Made by a program: the position numbers and the translations under genes
Shown here: in pieces, positions 37,253 through 46,233 of the stretch
How positions within the stretch are numbered: position 1 is the first letter of the stretch
Layout of the letters: each line of letters begins with the position of its first letter
Notes under the pieces: generated by a model
What the model was told of the DNA's origin: nothing
Database searches by the model: none
Seen by the model: the letters and a program-made list of their open reading frames with translations, nothing else
Assembly: GCA_021801645.1 (NCBI GenBank)
Contig: JAJYXT010000057.1
Coordinates: forward strand, 1-53,932
Reading direction: 5' to 3'
Origin: a bacterium
GTDB lineage: Bacteria; Chloroflexota; Dormibacteria; Aeolococcales; Bog-877
DNA: 53,932 bases

Positions 37253-37258
37253 TAGAAT
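37253..37258 (+). promoter_or_regulatory. Possible -10 box for HU gene
   Basis: TAGAAT on the plus strand, 57 bases before the HU ATG. The same hexamer is found before the EEP and TetR genes in this window, which supports a local -10 preference. No good -35 box is visible. Confidence 0.3.
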
Positions 37259-37315
37259 CCCTGCAGAAAGTAGTCACGCGACCCTTGCTCAAGGTCGCTC
37301 TCGGGAGGCAAGCCC

Positions 37316-37657
37316 ATGAATCGGCGCGAGCTGGCGAAGACTCTGCAGGCTCAGCTGCTCTACGACAACGACCCGAGCGATCCCGTCTTTCCCAACTTCC
37401 GATTCGCCGACGAGACCCTCCAGTTGATCTTCGGCCTCATCGGCCAGAAGCTGGCGAACGGCGAGGAGGTGAGCATCGCCGGCTTCGGCCACTGGAAGTT
37501 GCGCCAGAGCCCGGGTGGGATGCGCCGCAATCCCCAGACCCAGGCCATGGTCCGGGTCGCCCCGACGACCAAGGTGCGCTTCTACCCGGCCAGCTCACTG
37601 AAGGCCCAGGTAGCGGGCAAGCCCACCGCCTCCCGGCGCAACGCCCGGCGCGCATAG
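37316..37657 (+). CDS. HU-family DNA-binding protein
   Basis: A 113-residue nucleoid protein. It opens NRRELAKTLQAQL, keeps FGLIGQKLANGEEVSIAGFGHWKL and shows the DNA-arm region RRNPQTQ with a short following segment (VRFYPASSLK). A basic tail (SRRNARRA) extends beyond the core. The arm differs from canonical HU (RNPQTG), so its sequence preference may differ. GGGAGG precedes the ATG by 7 bases. It is divergent from the SOS operon and 18 bases upstream of the NDUFA9-like gene. Confidence 0.9.
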   Translation: MNRRELAKTLQAQLLYDNDPSDPVFPNFRFADETLQLIFGLIGQKLANGEEVSIAGFGHWKLRQSPGGMRRNPQTQAMVRVAPTTKVRFYPASSLKAQVAGKPTASRRNARRA

Positions 37658-37675
37658 AGCTGAGGGAGGACTGAG

Positions 37676-38680
37676 GTGCGGGTCGCCATCACCGGAGGAA
37701 CCGGATTCGTCGGCTCGTACCTGGTTGCCCAACTCCTCAGCGCCGGCCACGAGCTGAGGGTGGTGGCCCGCGGCAGTGCCCATGCCGACCTGCCCACAGG
37801 GCTCCTGCCCACCTTCGGCGATGTGGTGTCCGGTCGGGGCTTGGAGGAGGCGTTCGAGGGGGCCGAGGTGGTGGTCAACCTGGCAGCGGTCATCCGCAAC
37901 CGTGGTGTCCAGACCTTCGAGTCGGTCAACGCCGGAGGCAGTGCCCGGGTCGCCCGCGCGGCGCGCGCGGCCGGGGCCCGTCGGGTGGTGCAGCTCTCGG
38001 CCATCGGTGCCGACCCCGACCCCCGCTTCCCGTACCTGTACTCCAAGTGGCAGGGCGAGCAGGCGGTCAGGGGGAGCGGGCTGGAGACGGTCATCCTCCG
38101 CTCCTCGGTCGTCTTCGGCAAGGGCGACGGCTTCTTCACCCTCCTGGCTCGCGCGATCGCCATCCCCTCCCCTTTCCTGGTGGTGCCCGGCAACGGCGCC
38201 GCCACCTTCCAGCCGATCCACGCCGAGGACTTGGCCCGCTGCCTGGTCGCGGCGGTCGAGGACGGCGGACGGGCCGGCCAGCTGTACGAGCTGGGTGGCC
38301 CGGAACAGCTGACCCTGGATCAGATCACCGAGGTGGTGGCTCGGGTCACTGGGCGCGAGTGGCTCGGGATCACCCGTCGGCGGCTCCTCCACCTCGACCC
38401 GCGGCTCATTCGCCCAGGAGCCGTACTGATGGATAAGCTGCTCCCCAATCCCCTGGTCACCCCCGATCAGCTGGACATGCTGGTCAAGCCCAACGTGGCC
38501 CAGGTGGATGCCGTGCGCAGCAACTTCGGATTCGACCCCCGCCCCCTGGAGCCAAATCTGGGCTACCTGCGACGGCAGCGCCGCTGGCCAATGCGGCTGT
38601 TGGACCAGGGCGGCGCTAGGCTTGAGAACCATGGACCCTCGGCTCCAGGCCCGGGTCGCGAGTCGGGGGGTGACGGCTGA
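37676..38680 (+). CDS. NDUFA9-like NAD(P)-binding reductase (atypical SDR)
   Basis: A 334-residue extended/atypical short-chain dehydrogenase. N-terminus VAITGGTGFVGSYLVAQLL binds NAD(P) (GGTGFVG). VNAGGSARVARAARAAG, YLYSKWQGEQAV and VVFGKGDGF follow the complex I NDUFA9-like / NmrA-like pattern; the YxxxK pair is present as YSKWQ-type Y-S-K. Such proteins may act in quinone or lipid metabolism or as redox sensors. GTG start with GGGAGGA upstream, 18 bases after the HU stop. Confidence 0.85.
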   Translation: MRVAITGGTGFVGSYLVAQLLSAGHELRVVARGSAHADLPTGLLPTFGDVVSGRGLEEAFEGAEVVVNLAAVIRNRGVQTFESVNAGGSARVARAARAAGARRVVQLSAIGADPDPRFPYLYSKWQGEQAVRGSGLETVILRSSVVFGKGDGFFTLLARAIAIPSPFLVVPGNGAATFQPIHAEDLARCLVAAVEDGGRAGQLYELGGPEQLTLDQITEVVARVTGREWLGITRRRLLHLDPRLIRPGAVLMDKLLPNPLVTPDQLDMLVKPNVAQVDAVRSNFGFDPRPLEPNLGYLRRQRRWPMRLLDQGGARLENHGPSAPGPGRESGGDG

Positions 38681-38705
38681 ACGCGGCCCCCAGGAGGAAT
38701 CTGTT

Positions 38706-39041
38706 ATGAGCGACGAGAACCCCACCCCCAAGGAGATCATGGAGCGCATTCCCACTGCGTTCAAGCCGGAAAAGGCCGCCGGGGTGACCGCTGTCTTCCA
38801 ATGGGAAGTGGGCGGCGAGCAGGGGGGACACTGGTTCGTGACCGTAAAGGACTCAGCCTGCCATGTGGAGGAGGGCCAGGCTGAGGCTCCTAACATCACC
38901 CTCACCATCGCTGACGAAAACTTCGTGAAGCTCCTCACCGGCAAGCTGGACGGGACGGTGGCCTTCATGACCGGGAAGCTCAAGGTGAAGGGCGACATGG
39001 GGCTGGCCATGAGGCTGCCCCAGCTGTTCAACCTCAGCTGA
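38706..39041 (+). CDS. SCP2 sterol-binding domain protein
   Basis: A 111-residue single-domain protein of the sterol carrier protein 2 family. Features are AVFQWEVGGEQGGHWFVTVKD, ITLTIADENFVKLLTGKLDG and AFMTGKLKVKGDMGLAMRL, the last being the family's signature C-terminal half. It binds lipids or acyl-CoA in the cytoplasm. An AGGAGG site 8 bases upstream fixes the ATG. It lies downstream of the NDUFA9-like gene (25 bases). The 3' end overlaps the convergent helicase by 8 bases. Confidence 0.92.
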   Translation: MSDENPTPKEIMERIPTAFKPEKAAGVTAVFQWEVGGEQGGHWFVTVKDSACHVEEGQAEAPNITLTIADENFVKLLTGKLDGTVAFMTGKLKVKGDMGLAMRLPQLFNLS

Positions 39042-42000
39042 CGGGCAAAGGTCCGCGGTCGGCCACTCCGTTGCGCTCAGGGCAGAACCACTGGTAGGGG
39101 CACTCGCCGCAGGGCAGCGGCGAGTGCCCCACCGCCGAGAGGCTCTCCGGCTCTGCCGCCCGGCGCGCCAGGGCGATCGCCCAGCTGAGCGCATCCTCGC
39201 GAGCCGCCGCAGACGAGTCCACCTCCACCATCTCCCCCGAGCGCAACATGACCAGGGTCGGCGGAGCCACCCGATGGCCCCCGAGGACGCCTCGCTCCAC
39301 CGCCATCGAGTAGAGGAGGAGCTGGCGGCCGTGCCGCTCCAGGGAGGCGGTGGTCAGCGTGCGATCCGTCTTGTAGTCCAGCACCAGGGCCTCCCCCCGG
39401 TCTGTAAGCGCCACCCGGTCGATCGCCCCGACGAGGTCCGGCAGATCCACCGTCCCCCAGCCACTCCACTTGAACTTCACCTCCACCCCGAGCGTGGACA
39501 GGGCGGCGATGGGAAGTGTGGCGTAGGTCTCCAGCATCGCCTCCAGCTCACCCGAGCTGACCCCAGAGCTCCTGGCGATCTCGGCAAGCTCCCCGGGCCG
39601 AGGTCCGCGGGCTGGATTTCGCCGGTGGAAGCTCTCCAGGACCCGGTGGGCAGCACTCCCCATCTCCCGAGCCGCGCTGGCGCCCTCCCCGGCCGGCTCT
39701 CCGACCCGGAACTGAGCCACCTGTTCGAACCAGTACCACCGGGGGCAGCGTTCCAAGGTCTCCAGTGCGCTGAAGCTGACCTCGGGCCGCGGGCGCTGCC
39801 GGTGGTCCCATCCCTCCTCCTGCAGCCCTTCCACCTGCCGCCACCTAGCCAGCGCCGATTGCAGGTTCGCGGGCGGTCGTTCAGGGGCCGATTTGGAGCT
39901 GAGGCTCGGGGACGGCGACCAGGGCAAGGTCACATCCTCGGGAAAGCCCGGCAGAGCCCCCACCCAGGGGGCGCGGGCGGCCATCGAGGCGACCAGCTCG
40001 CCGTATTCTCCCCCACCTCGCGCCCCATTCCAGACCTCCTGGACCAGGTCCTCCAGGGTGGCTCCCTTGCTGCCCCGCCAAGCCCGGGTCGTGGTCACCA
40101 CCAGCAGGTCCCTGGCCCTGGTCATCCCCACGTAGATCAGCCGGGTGCGCTCCTCCCGGTCCACCCGCGCCGCCCTCGTGGCTGCCCACCGGGCCTTGGC
40201 AGCCGTGTCCACACCCCCGGCGTTGGTGACCACCACGGCCCTCGCCTCCTCGTCCCAGAGGACCGGGCCGGAGCGGCTCTGGGCATGGAACGGACGGCAG
40301 TCGGCCAGAACCACCACCGGCCACTCCAACCCTTTGGCCCCATGGATGGTGCTGATGGTTACCTGGTCACCCTCCGCCGGGGCGGGCTCCCGCCTCCCCC
40401 CACGCTCCTCCAGGCCGGCGATCCTGGCCACCAGAGCGCGGGCGGCGACGAACCTGCCCCCGCGCTCGGCCTCCAGCGCCACTCGGTTGAGCGCTTCCAG
40501 GGAGGCGAGGGCACGTGCACCGTCCGGTTCCCCGAGGCGGCGACGGGCGTCGTGGTAGGCCCTCAACCCCGACCGTTCCACTAACAGGGACAACACCTCG
40601 CTGCCCGAGCGGAGCTCCGCCGCGGCCGCTCCCGCGGCCAGCAGCTCAATGGCCGCTTCCGCGCGGCGCCGCACCGGCCGGCTCACGGACGACGTGGCCA
40701 GGCCCCGGCGGATCAGGTCCGACACCGGCTCACCCTCCACCTGCGGGCGACCCAACATCAGGGCCAGCTCCTGGTCGGGGACGCGGAACAGGGGTCCCTG
40801 GAGGACGCGCACCCAGGCCAGCCCGTCGAGGGGATTGACCGCCGCACGCAGCAGTGCCACAGCGTCCTTCACGGCCGGTCGCTCCAGCAGCCCACCGGCC
40901 GCCGCGGCGAACGGGACGCCCCGTGCCCTCAGGGCCTCTTCCAGGAAGGGCCCGATTCGGCTGAGGGTGCGGGCAAGGATGGCGACGTCCTGATAGCGCA
41001 CCTCCTGCTGGCTTCCATCCGGGTGGACCAGCCCCTCATCGTGGAGCTTGCCGATCAGGTCGGCGATCCCCTCGGCCTCCAGCTCGGGATTGGCGGCGAA
41101 CCCCAGGAGGACGGGATGCCCATTCGGAGTTGGCCTCCCCACCTCCATCGGGCGGTCGTCCTCGAACTGAGGCTCGGTGCGCAGCACCGCTTCGGCGGCC
41201 GACAGGATGGAGGCGAGGGACCGGTAGTTGCAAGCGAGTGGATAGAGGCGGCCGGGATGATCGTCCATCACCCCCGGCTGGGCATCTCGGAAGGCGTAGA
41301 TCGACTGTCTCGGGTCGCCCACGACGTAGCTGCGCTCCTGGTGGCGGCCCCACAGCTCGGCCAGGAGGCCCACCTGAAGAGGGCTGGTGTCCTGGTATTC
41401 GTCCACGATCACCAGACGAAAGTTCTGCTGCGTCCAGGCGCTGAGAGCAGGTGCCGATCGCAGCGCCCGAAGGGCGGTCCTCAGAAGGCCGTCGAAGTCC
41501 GTGGCGTTGAGGGCCTCGAGGCGCTTCTCGTACTCGAGCCAGACCTCCAGGGTGAGTTTGAGCCCGAGTCGGTGGACGGCCACCTCGGATCCGGGGTCGG
41601 CATCGAATGGAGGGGCTCCGTAGGCGGTGGTCGAGAGCCGCCGGCAATCGTCGGGGCTGAGCGGCGTCGAGCGAAGACGCCTGACCGCCTCCTCGGCGGA
41701 GCTGGCGATCCGGAGGAGATCCCTGCCGTTCACCTGGGGGGGCAGGTGGCCCAGCTCACCATTGGCCAACCTCCTGCGCACCACCTGACCGGCCTCCTGG
41801 AGCAGCTGATATGCCTCGATCTCGTCCAGCTGCTCCAGCTCCGGGCCGACCCGAGCGTCGTACCAGTGCTCGGCGAGGAGTCGATACATCAGCTGGTGGA
41901 AGGTCCCGATCCAGGCGGAGTCGAGGTCGGGCGGCGAGGGGAAGATGGAGACCGTCCGGGCCACCCTCTCCCGCAGCTCGGCGGCGCCCTTCTTCGTGAA

Positions 42001-42192
42001 CGTCACGGCGAGGATCTGGCCCGGGGTCATCCCGTCCAAAAGGCCGGTCGCGTACAACGCCGCCATGGTCCGGGTCTTGCCACTGCCGGCGGCGGCGACC
42101 ACCTTCACCGGACCGTGATGGAGCTGGGAGACGACCTCGCGCTGCGCCGGACTCAGGTCCCGAAGGATGCGCTCCAGGATCTCCTGGCTCAC
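39034..42192 (-). CDS. AddA/AdnB-type UvrD helicase with iron-sulfur PD-(D/E)XK nuclease
   Basis: A 1,052-residue protein. Superfamily 1A helicase motifs are complete: Walker A AAAGSGKT (33-40), Ia AVTFTKKGAAELRERV, II LVIVDEYQDTSPLQVG, III VGDPRQSIYAFR, V ISTIHGAKGLEWPVVV and VI RLIYVGMTRARDLLVV. The C-terminus has a RecB-like nuclease with VLDYKTD, and cluster cysteines at about 816 (ERCPRWYW), 1028, 1031 and 1037 (CGECPYQWFC, C-x2-C-x5-C), as in AddB/AdnAB. It resects double-strand breaks for RecA. GTG start overlapping the partner's stop (GTGA). Confidence 0.92.
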   Translation of the reverse strand: MSQEILERILRDLSPAQREVVSQLHHGPVKVVAAAGSGKTRTMAALYATGLLDGMTPGQILAVTFTKKGAAELRERVARTVSIFPSPPDLDSAWIGTFHQLMYRLLAEHWYDARVGPELEQLDEIEAYQLLQEAGQVVRRRLANGELGHLPPQVNGRDLLRIASSAEEAVRRLRSTPLSPDDCRRLSTTAYGAPPFDADPGSEVAVHRLGLKLTLEVWLEYEKRLEALNATDFDGLLRTALRALRSAPALSAWTQQNFRLVIVDEYQDTSPLQVGLLAELWGRHQERSYVVGDPRQSIYAFRDAQPGVMDDHPGRLYPLACNYRSLASILSAAEAVLRTEPQFEDDRPMEVGRPTPNGHPVLLGFAANPELEAEGIADLIGKLHDEGLVHPDGSQQEVRYQDVAILARTLSRIGPFLEEALRARGVPFAAAAGGLLERPAVKDAVALLRAAVNPLDGLAWVRVLQGPLFRVPDQELALMLGRPQVEGEPVSDLIRRGLATSSVSRPVRRRAEAAIELLAAGAAAAELRSGSEVLSLLVERSGLRAYHDARRRLGEPDGARALASLEALNRVALEAERGGRFVAARALVARIAGLEERGGRREPAPAEGDQVTISTIHGAKGLEWPVVVLADCRPFHAQSRSGPVLWDEEARAVVVTNAGGVDTAAKARWAATRAARVDREERTRLIYVGMTRARDLLVVTTTRAWRGSKGATLEDLVQEVWNGARGGGEYGELVASMAARAPWVGALPGFPEDVTLPWSPSPSLSSKSAPERPPANLQSALARWRQVEGLQEEGWDHRQRPRPEVSFSALETLERCPRWYWFEQVAQFRVGEPAGEGASAAREMGSAAHRVLESFHRRNPARGPRPGELAEIARSSGVSSGELEAMLETYATLPIAALSTLGVEVKFKWSGWGTVDLPDLVGAIDRVALTDRGEALVLDYKTDRTLTTASLERHGRQLLLYSMAVERGVLGGHRVAPPTLVMLRSGEMVEVDSSAAAREDALSWAIALARRAAEPESLSAVGHSPLPCGECPYQWFCPERNGVADRGPLPVS

Positions 42193-45100
42193 GACGGCGA
42201 CCCGGCTCCCCCGCCGACGCTCCCCTCACCGTCGCAGCAGGCCGAAAAGGGGCACCCGCGCTCGCCGAGACAGGTCCCGAAAGAGTGGCGCGGAGCGGCG
42301 GGGTAGCTACCCCTTTGGATCGCTCGGGCCTCGTGATCCAGCCGCACCTCGAACTGGCGGCGGAGCTCCGGTGTGAGCAGCGCATCGGTCCAGGCAACAC
42401 GCTCCGCTTCCTCACCCACGGCGTATCCCCGCAGCTCAAGGCCGATCTTGAACCTGGCGCTCGGCTCCTTTGCCAGGTACCAGTTGCGGACGAAGCGAGG
42501 GCGGATGCCCTGGGTGGCCTGGTCCAGCGCCCCCGAGCTGGCGGCCAGCTCATAGATGGGTAGCTGCCAGTCGACTGCCGGCTTGCCACCGGCACCGGAG
42601 ACGTAGCTGGCCAGGACGTCCCTGCTCGGCACCTGCTGGGAGGTCTTGTAGTCAACCAGCTCCAGCTCCCCCGCGGGACGTCGCCAAAGTGCATCCACCC
42701 GACCGGTGAGCTCGTAGCCGTCTCGCGGCAGGGAGAAGGGGACCTCCAGCGCTACCGGGCTGCCCACCTGTCCGGGGCCAGGATCCACGACGCGCTCCGC
42801 CCAACGGGACAAGATCGCACGCAGGGAGAGGTCCACCGAGGCCTCCTGCAGCGGATCGCACAGCTGCTCCCGGACATCGGGCATAAGCTGCTCCCGGATC
42901 AGGGTCTGGCCCCGGGCCAGAAACTTCTCAGGGTCCCCCTCCCACACGGATGGGTCCTCGTAGAGAAGCTGCAGGAGCCGGTGGGCCTTGCTACCCAGGA
43001 CCGACGGCACGGTGCTCGGCTCGGATAGGTGGAGTCGTTGGTAGTGGTACTGCCGGGGGCAGGCGAGCCAGCTCTTCACGCTGGTGGCACTGAGCCGGAG
43101 CTGATCCGGAGGCGGCGCGGCAGCCGTCGGGTCCCACGGGAGCAGAAGGCCGGCCAGATCACGGGCCTCCTGCGGGAGGGTTTGCACAACTTCAGGTGCG
43201 ACCTCTGGCGAAATGGCCGCCAGCTGGGCGAGGCAGTCCGCCCTAGTAACACTCCTCGCCGATGGTGCTGGGTCAGCCGTGACCCCCACCTCCTCCAGGG
43301 CAGCGGCGAACCGGGAACCCCCCACCTCCTCCTCGCCGTACCGAACCGCCCAGGTTACGGTCAGCTGGACGTCAGCCCGGGAGATCCCCATCAGGAACCT
43401 TCGGCGCTCCTGGATTCCCCGGTCCCCCGGTGCCAGCACCTCCTCCAGCTCGGGCACGAGCTCCGCGAGGCGCTGCCTGTCCTCCCCGGTCAGCAGCTCG
43501 CGGGCGGGCCCGGGCCCGGGCAGGTACCGATCAGCGACCCCAACCAGGAACACTCGCTGCCAGCGGCGACCCTTTGCCTGGCCCAGGGTCACCACCGTCA
43601 CCTCGGGCCGGTCCGGCCTCGGGACTCGGTCTACCTCCCATCCCGACCGGCGGGCCGCCAGCTGCAGGATCTGCGCCCATTCCCGAAGTTGGGCCGGCCC
43701 CAGCGACAACAGCTCGCGGGCACTGCCGGCATCCTGGACCGAGAGGTTGATGCGGGCCAGAGCGGAGGCGGAGGCGAACTCGCGGAGAGCGAGCCCGGAG
43801 AGTCCCAGCTCCACCTCCAGGGTGCCGAGCAGGCCAAGGAACTCTGGGAGAGTGAACCTTTTGTCGGCAAGCCCCGGGTCGCCGCCTCCGAGGCGAATCC
43901 ACAGCCCTCGGCGCAGCCCCAGGGCAGCCTCGTTCGCTCCGATCTCGACGCCCCGTAACGCGCCGGCCACAGTGGTGCGCGTCCTGGCGGCCCACCGCCG
44001 AAGGCGGAGCATCTCAGCCTCGCCCACCCCACCCGGATCCGCCCGTAGCGCCAACAGAACTCGCCGGTCGTCTGCGGGATCGCAGAGTGCCTCGAGCCAG
44101 GCGGAGAGTTGGCTGAGAACGGGGCTGCCCGACCATGGGCTCATCTCCAGCCGCACCGGGATCCCGATGGAGCGGAGCGCCTGCACCAGCGACGGGAGCA
44201 GAACCGTCCCGCCGGCCGAGATCACGGCGACCTGGTCATAGGCCACCCCCTCCTCGAGGCGCAGACGGCGGATCTCCCGGGCTACGGCGAAGGCCTCCTC
44301 GGTCTCGTCCGCGGCCCGCCAGATCCGGATCGATGCGGTGGGGGCGGAGGCTGACGCTCCCGCCGGCACCACGCTGTCCGCGGTGACGCCCCACCCCATC
44401 GCCAGTTCGACAGCCGGGCCGTTCCCCGGCAGCACGAGTTCCAGGGGGTGCATCTCTCGGGGGAAGAGCTCCTCGAAGCAGCGCACGGACGGGCCGTGAC
44501 GCTCGCCCCCGGCCACCGTTCCATCGCCTGCCACCACGAAGCGGTTAGGTGGGGTCAGTAGCTCAGCCAGCTCACGGAGCAGGTACCACTGGGCGGGGCT
44601 GAGCTGCTCGGCCTGATCCACCACCAGGAGGTCGGCACACCCGGCCCATTCACGGCTCTGTGCCTGCAGGCAGGCGAGGGCCGCTCCGGCCAGCTGCTTG
44701 GTGTCCATCGCGCCCATCTGGTCAAGCGCCAGCTGGTAGTTGGCGGCCAACACGGTGACCTGGGCGAGAATGCCGCCGCTGGCGCGGACCCGCGAGGCCA
44801 GAAGCGCCGGTGATACCAGGGCCTGACTGAAGCTTCCGCAGAGGTCCAGGAGCCCATCGACGAAGCCAGGCACGTCGGCCAGCTGCCCGAGTTCCCCAAG
44901 GACGGGCCGGGAGCGCTCCACCGCCGCGCGCATGGCGATCCACTCCGCCACCGGTCCGAGGACCGGCGGGAGCTCGGCGACCGAGCGTTCCAGGACCCAG
45001 CGGGCGAGCCGCTCGTGGGTCATCACCAACGGCGGCCGCCTCGTTCCGCGACGCCCACCATCCAGCCGGCCGGCGAAATCCCGCACGGCCGCCCGGCTCG

Positions 45101-45257
45101 GGAGCACCACTATCACTCGTGATGGGTCGGCCCCCCTCTCAAGATCCCGAGCCACCAGCTCGACCAGGGCCTTCGTCTTCCCGGACCCCGGGCACCCGGT
45201 GAGACGCGTCGGCCCGACCGGCTCCAGGAGCCCCGGACCGCTCGGAAAGGCGGTCAA
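42189..45257 (-). CDS. AddB/AdnA-type helicase-like subunit with PD-(D/E)XK nuclease
   Basis: A 1,022-residue protein with Walker A GCPGSGKT (21-28). Motif II reads VVDQAEQ near 212 rather than the usual VVDEAQ. Motif V is GQAKGRRWQRVFLVG and VI is RRFLMGISRADVQLTV. Nuclease: VDYKTSQQ near 870. Cluster cysteines: one in LACPRQYHYQ near 732, then a C-terminal C-x5-C-x4-C-C group near 1000, spaced more widely than the canonical C-x2-C-x5-C. It would pair with the downstream gene as AddAB/AdnAB. TTG start overlapping the TetR stop (TTGA). Confidence 0.88.
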   Translation of the reverse strand: MTAFPSGPGLLEPVGPTRLTGCPGSGKTKALVELVARDLERGADPSRVIVVLPSRAAVRDFAGRLDGGRRGTRRPPLVMTHERLARWVLERSVAELPPVLGPVAEWIAMRAAVERSRPVLGELGQLADVPGFVDGLLDLCGSFSQALVSPALLASRVRASGGILAQVTVLAANYQLALDQMGAMDTKQLAGAALACLQAQSREWAGCADLLVVDQAEQLSPAQWYLLRELAELLTPPNRFVVAGDGTVAGGERHGPSVRCFEELFPREMHPLELVLPGNGPAVELAMGWGVTADSVVPAGASASAPTASIRIWRAADETEEAFAVAREIRRLRLEEGVAYDQVAVISAGGTVLLPSLVQALRSIGIPVRLEMSPWSGSPVLSQLSAWLEALCDPADDRRVLLALRADPGGVGEAEMLRLRRWAARTRTTVAGALRGVEIGANEAALGLRRGLWIRLGGGDPGLADKRFTLPEFLGLLGTLEVELGLSGLALREFASASALARINLSVQDAGSARELLSLGPAQLREWAQILQLAARRSGWEVDRVPRPDRPEVTVVTLGQAKGRRWQRVFLVGVADRYLPGPGPARELLTGEDRQRLAELVPELEEVLAPGDRGIQERRRFLMGISRADVQLTVTWAVRYGEEEVGGSRFAAALEEVGVTADPAPSARSVTRADCLAQLAAISPEVAPEVVQTLPQEARDLAGLLLPWDPTAAAPPPDQLRLSATSVKSWLACPRQYHYQRLHLSEPSTVPSVLGSKAHRLLQLLYEDPSVWEGDPEKFLARGQTLIREQLMPDVREQLCDPLQEASVDLSLRAILSRWAERVVDPGPGQVGSPVALEVPFSLPRDGYELTGRVDALWRRPAGELELVDYKTSQQVPSRDVLASYVSGAGGKPAVDWQLPIYELAASSGALDQATQGIRPRFVRNWYLAKEPSARFKIGLELRGYAVGEEAERVAWTDALLTPELRRQFEVRLDHEARAIQRGSYPAAPRHSFGTCLGERGCPFSACCDGEGSVGGGAGSPS

Positions 45258-45979
45258 ACTCCAGGTGGGAAGAGGGTGTCGGTCAACTCCGGGATCTTCG
45301 GAGGCGAGTCGGACATCGCGCCCAGTATCCAGGTCGGATCGAGTAGCTTGCGCAGGGCCAGCGCCCGACCGGCGGCGTCGTCGCCGTCGCGGAGGGATCC
45401 CCCAACCCCCTCCAGGATCGAGAGCAGAAGGGTCCCCACTCCGGAAGCCAGAGCGGCTTCGCCGACATCGGCACTCGCTCCGGCCTCGCGCAGCACGGCC
45501 CCCACCACCGCTTCCTCCAAAAGGAGCCTCAGGGACTGGACCCGCCGTCGGGCCGCGCCCGGGCTGCCGTTGACCACCTGGAAGAGGAAACGAAAGCCCG
45601 CAGGAGAGGTCTCGGCATAGCTGAGGTATGACTCGATCAGCTGGGCCAGGCTGGGGCCGGATTCGAGGTCCAGCGTCTCCAGCAACCGGTCAGCCTGATC
45701 GTTCACCACCGCCAGGAGGGCCTCGAAGCGGTTGGGGAAGTGTCGATAGACCAATGGCTTGCTCACTCCGGCCTGGGCCGCGATCGTGTCCATGGTGGTG
45801 AGGTCGAGCCCATGCGAGACGAACGCTGCCAGACTGGCATCGAGCAGCTGGCGGCGCCGCCCACCGAAGGTGAGGCGGGGCCGCTTGCGCGGCTCCGGCG
45901 GCTTGCGCTCGGTCACCTTCCCGACGGTCTCGATCGCGGGGTTGCCCAGCCACGGTGCGAGCTGGCGCGGGGCCCTCAC
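45254..45979 (-). CDS. TetR-family transcriptional regulator
   Basis: A 241-residue regulator. Residues ~40-90 hold the TetR DNA-binding domain: RRQLLDASLAAFVSHG, TTMDTIAAQAGVSKPLVYRHFPNRFEALLAV. The C-terminus is helical with an unknown ligand pocket. It is coupled to the AddB-like gene by a TTGA overlap, an unusual arrangement because recombination nucleases are rarely under TetR control. It starts at a GTG one base after the stop of a 30-residue ORF; a GTG at 45916 is an alternative start. It is divergent from an aldehyde dehydrogenase, which may be its real target. Confidence 0.9.
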   Translation of the reverse strand: MRAPRQLAPWLGNPAIETVGKVTERKPPEPRKRPRLTFGGRRRQLLDASLAAFVSHGLDLTTMDTIAAQAGVSKPLVYRHFPNRFEALLAVVNDQADRLLETLDLESGPSLAQLIESYLSYAETSPAGFRFLFQVVNGSPGAARRRVQSLRLLLEEAVVGAVLREAGASADVGEAALASGVGTLLLSILEGVGGSLRDGDDAAGRALALRKLLDPTWILGAMSDSPPKIPELTDTLFPPGV

Positions 45980-45980
45980 G

Positions 45981-46073
45981 TCAGCAGGGCTCCCCGAGCG
46001 CAGTTGCAGGCGCTAATGCGCGCGCCTTGGCGAGCTCGGCGCCGTCCGGGTCGGATCCCAGGAGCCTCGGCAT
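45981..46073 (-). CDS. Candidate 30-residue ORF preceding TetR
   Basis: The ORF reads MPRLLGSDPDGAELAKARAL and then ten further residues ending EPC, stopping one base before the TetR start (TGACGTG), in keeping with the local coupling style. GAGGAGG lies upstream with 9 bases to the ATG. A TAGAAT -10-like box (46105-46100) would start transcription about 20 bases before the ATG. The first 18 codons almost all end in G or C, as in real genes here; the last 12 are more mixed. It could be a leader peptide, a small protein or chance. No homology is known to me. Confidence 0.35.
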   Translation of the reverse strand: MPRLLGSDPDGAELAKARALAPATALGEPC

Positions 46074-46099
46074 CGCATTCTGCCTCCTCGCTTGCGGTC

Positions 46100-46105
46100 A
46101 TTCTA
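46100..46105 (-). promoter_or_regulatory. Candidate -10 box of TetR-AddAB operon
   Basis: TAGAAT on the minus strand, 26 bases before the 30-residue ORF and with a GAGGAGG ribosome site in between. The -35 region is weak. The surrounding 254-base divergent region (45980-46233) shows no clear TetR operator by eye. Confidence 0.35.
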
Positions 46106-46233
46106 CGGTGAGCTGAGGGCGAAATGGGGGCTGCTACACTTGCCGGCGGCTCGAAGCGGCTCAGTGCGGCCATCTCCCGGGCCCCGGGGACCCCATGTTC
46201 GGGCCGCCGCCCGAGAGAGGAGGGATTCTGGCT

